NCBI GenBank assembly: GCA_002748425.1
Contig: PDSJ01000026.1
Coordinates: 24,115-88,114 of the forward strand
Direction of reading: 5' to 3'
Source: a candidate division KSB3 bacterium
GTDB lineage: Bacteria > Moduliflexota > Moduliflexia > Moduliflexales > Moduliflexaceae
Length of the DNA stretch: 64,000 nucleotides
The position numbers and the translations under genes are program-made. The notes beneath the pieces are model-generated. The model saw only the letters and a program-made list of their open reading frames with translations, had not been told where the DNA came from and made no database searches. Shown one piece after another: positions 63,683 through 64,000 of this stretch; the stretch's first letter is position 1; each line of letters starts with the position of its first letter.

Positions 63683-64000
63683 GTGACACCTAAGGTGATT
63701 AATCAAAAGGCGATATGGACTGAAAACAGAAAAAGAATGTTACGGCTGCTTATCAGTAAACGAGAATTGACAATTTCTGAAATTTCACGGGAACTTGATA
63801 TCAGCACGCCCACAGTCAGTAAGAATATTAACCAACTCATCGCAGAAGGCTTCGCTGAAGAAGCCGGAGTCTCTGCATCCACAGGGGGACGAAGACCCGT
63901 CCTGATCAAGTTTATTCCTGATGCATATTATTCGCTTGGAATAGAATTTTCTGCTGAAAGACAGGTGCGAATTATTTTGACCAATCTTGATTCGAACATT
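63683..64000 (+). CDS. ROK-family transcriptional regulator, N-terminal part (runs off right edge)
   Basis: Starts at the GTG at 63683, with CGGGAGTG upstream. The first 106 residues show a helix-turn-helix (RMLRLLISKRELTISEISRE, LDISTPTVSKNINQLIAEG) and the ROK signature STGGRRPVLIKFIPDAYYSLGIEFS. ROK repressors of the XylR/NagC type bind DNA with this HTH and sense sugars with the C-terminal kinase-like domain, which is cut off here. An inverted repeat at 63350 could be its operator. No partner sugar genes are visible in the window. Confidence 0.85.
   Translation, partial: MTPKVINQKAIWTENRKRMLRLLISKRELTISEISRELDISTPTVSKNINQLIAEGFAEEAGVSASTGGRRPVLIKFIPDAYYSLGIEFSAERQVRIILTNLDSNI

Overview
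The window looks like a stretch of chromosome from a Gram-negative, probably anaerobic or oxygen-limited heterotroph. It encodes a TolC-type outer-membrane protein, several lipoproteins, many exported binding proteins, pyruvate:ferredoxin oxidoreductase and a full argCJBD cluster. I cannot place the organism from sequence alone; an uncultured lineage such as candidate phylum KSB3/Modulibacterota is only a guess. Genes are well spaced, GC is moderate, and I see no rRNA, tRNA, CRISPR array or insertion sequence.

Layout. 1-3.5 kb (minus): start of an FGGY sugar kinase running off the left edge, a PotD-like binding protein, a holin-like membrane protein and a DUF697/SHOCT protein. 3.5-6.7 kb: AT-rich DnaA-box region, dnaA and a polyprenyl-phosphate glycosyltransferase. 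6.7-23.2 kb: htpG, an orphan sugar-binding protein, asnB, a LysM transglycosylase, a UROD-type methyltransferase, an exported nucleoside hydrolase, a homocysteine methyltransferase, Ppx/GppA, and a large penicillin-binding protein followed by a phosphodiester-glycosidase-like protein. 23.4-27.8 kb: argCJBD. 28.4-32.7 kb: TRAP transporter dctPQM plus a second UROD-like protein. 33.1-41.4 kb: nifJ, a probable selenoprotein whose frame is interrupted by UGA, oleB-oleC and folC.

41.6-61.5 kb: an NMT1/THI5-type ABC transporter, a membrane-anchored protein of unknown role, two tandem paralogous lipoproteins, a HisD-HisB fusion with altered metal-site residues, a CBM9-like exported protein, CbpA/DnaJ, an acyltransferase-like protein, a GH99-like lipoprotein, hisC, a TolC-like protein, rlmB, a parvulin, a HemW-like radical SAM protein and a DHH phosphoesterase. 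61.5-63.2 kb is different: AT-rich, with short ORFs and two copies of an attC-like element about 856 bp apart, suggesting mobile gene cassettes carrying a Roadblock/LC7 protein and a TPR fragment. The right edge holds the start of a ROK-family regulator behind a long inverted repeat.

The most interesting items are the UGA-containing UxxC peroxiredoxin-like gene with a SECIS-like hairpin (36.8-37.3 kb), the attC-like pair (62.2-63.1 kb), the atypical HisD-HisB fusion (46.2-48.2 kb), and the penicillin-binding protein with a very large N-terminal region that looks FHA-like in part (20.2-23.2 kb).
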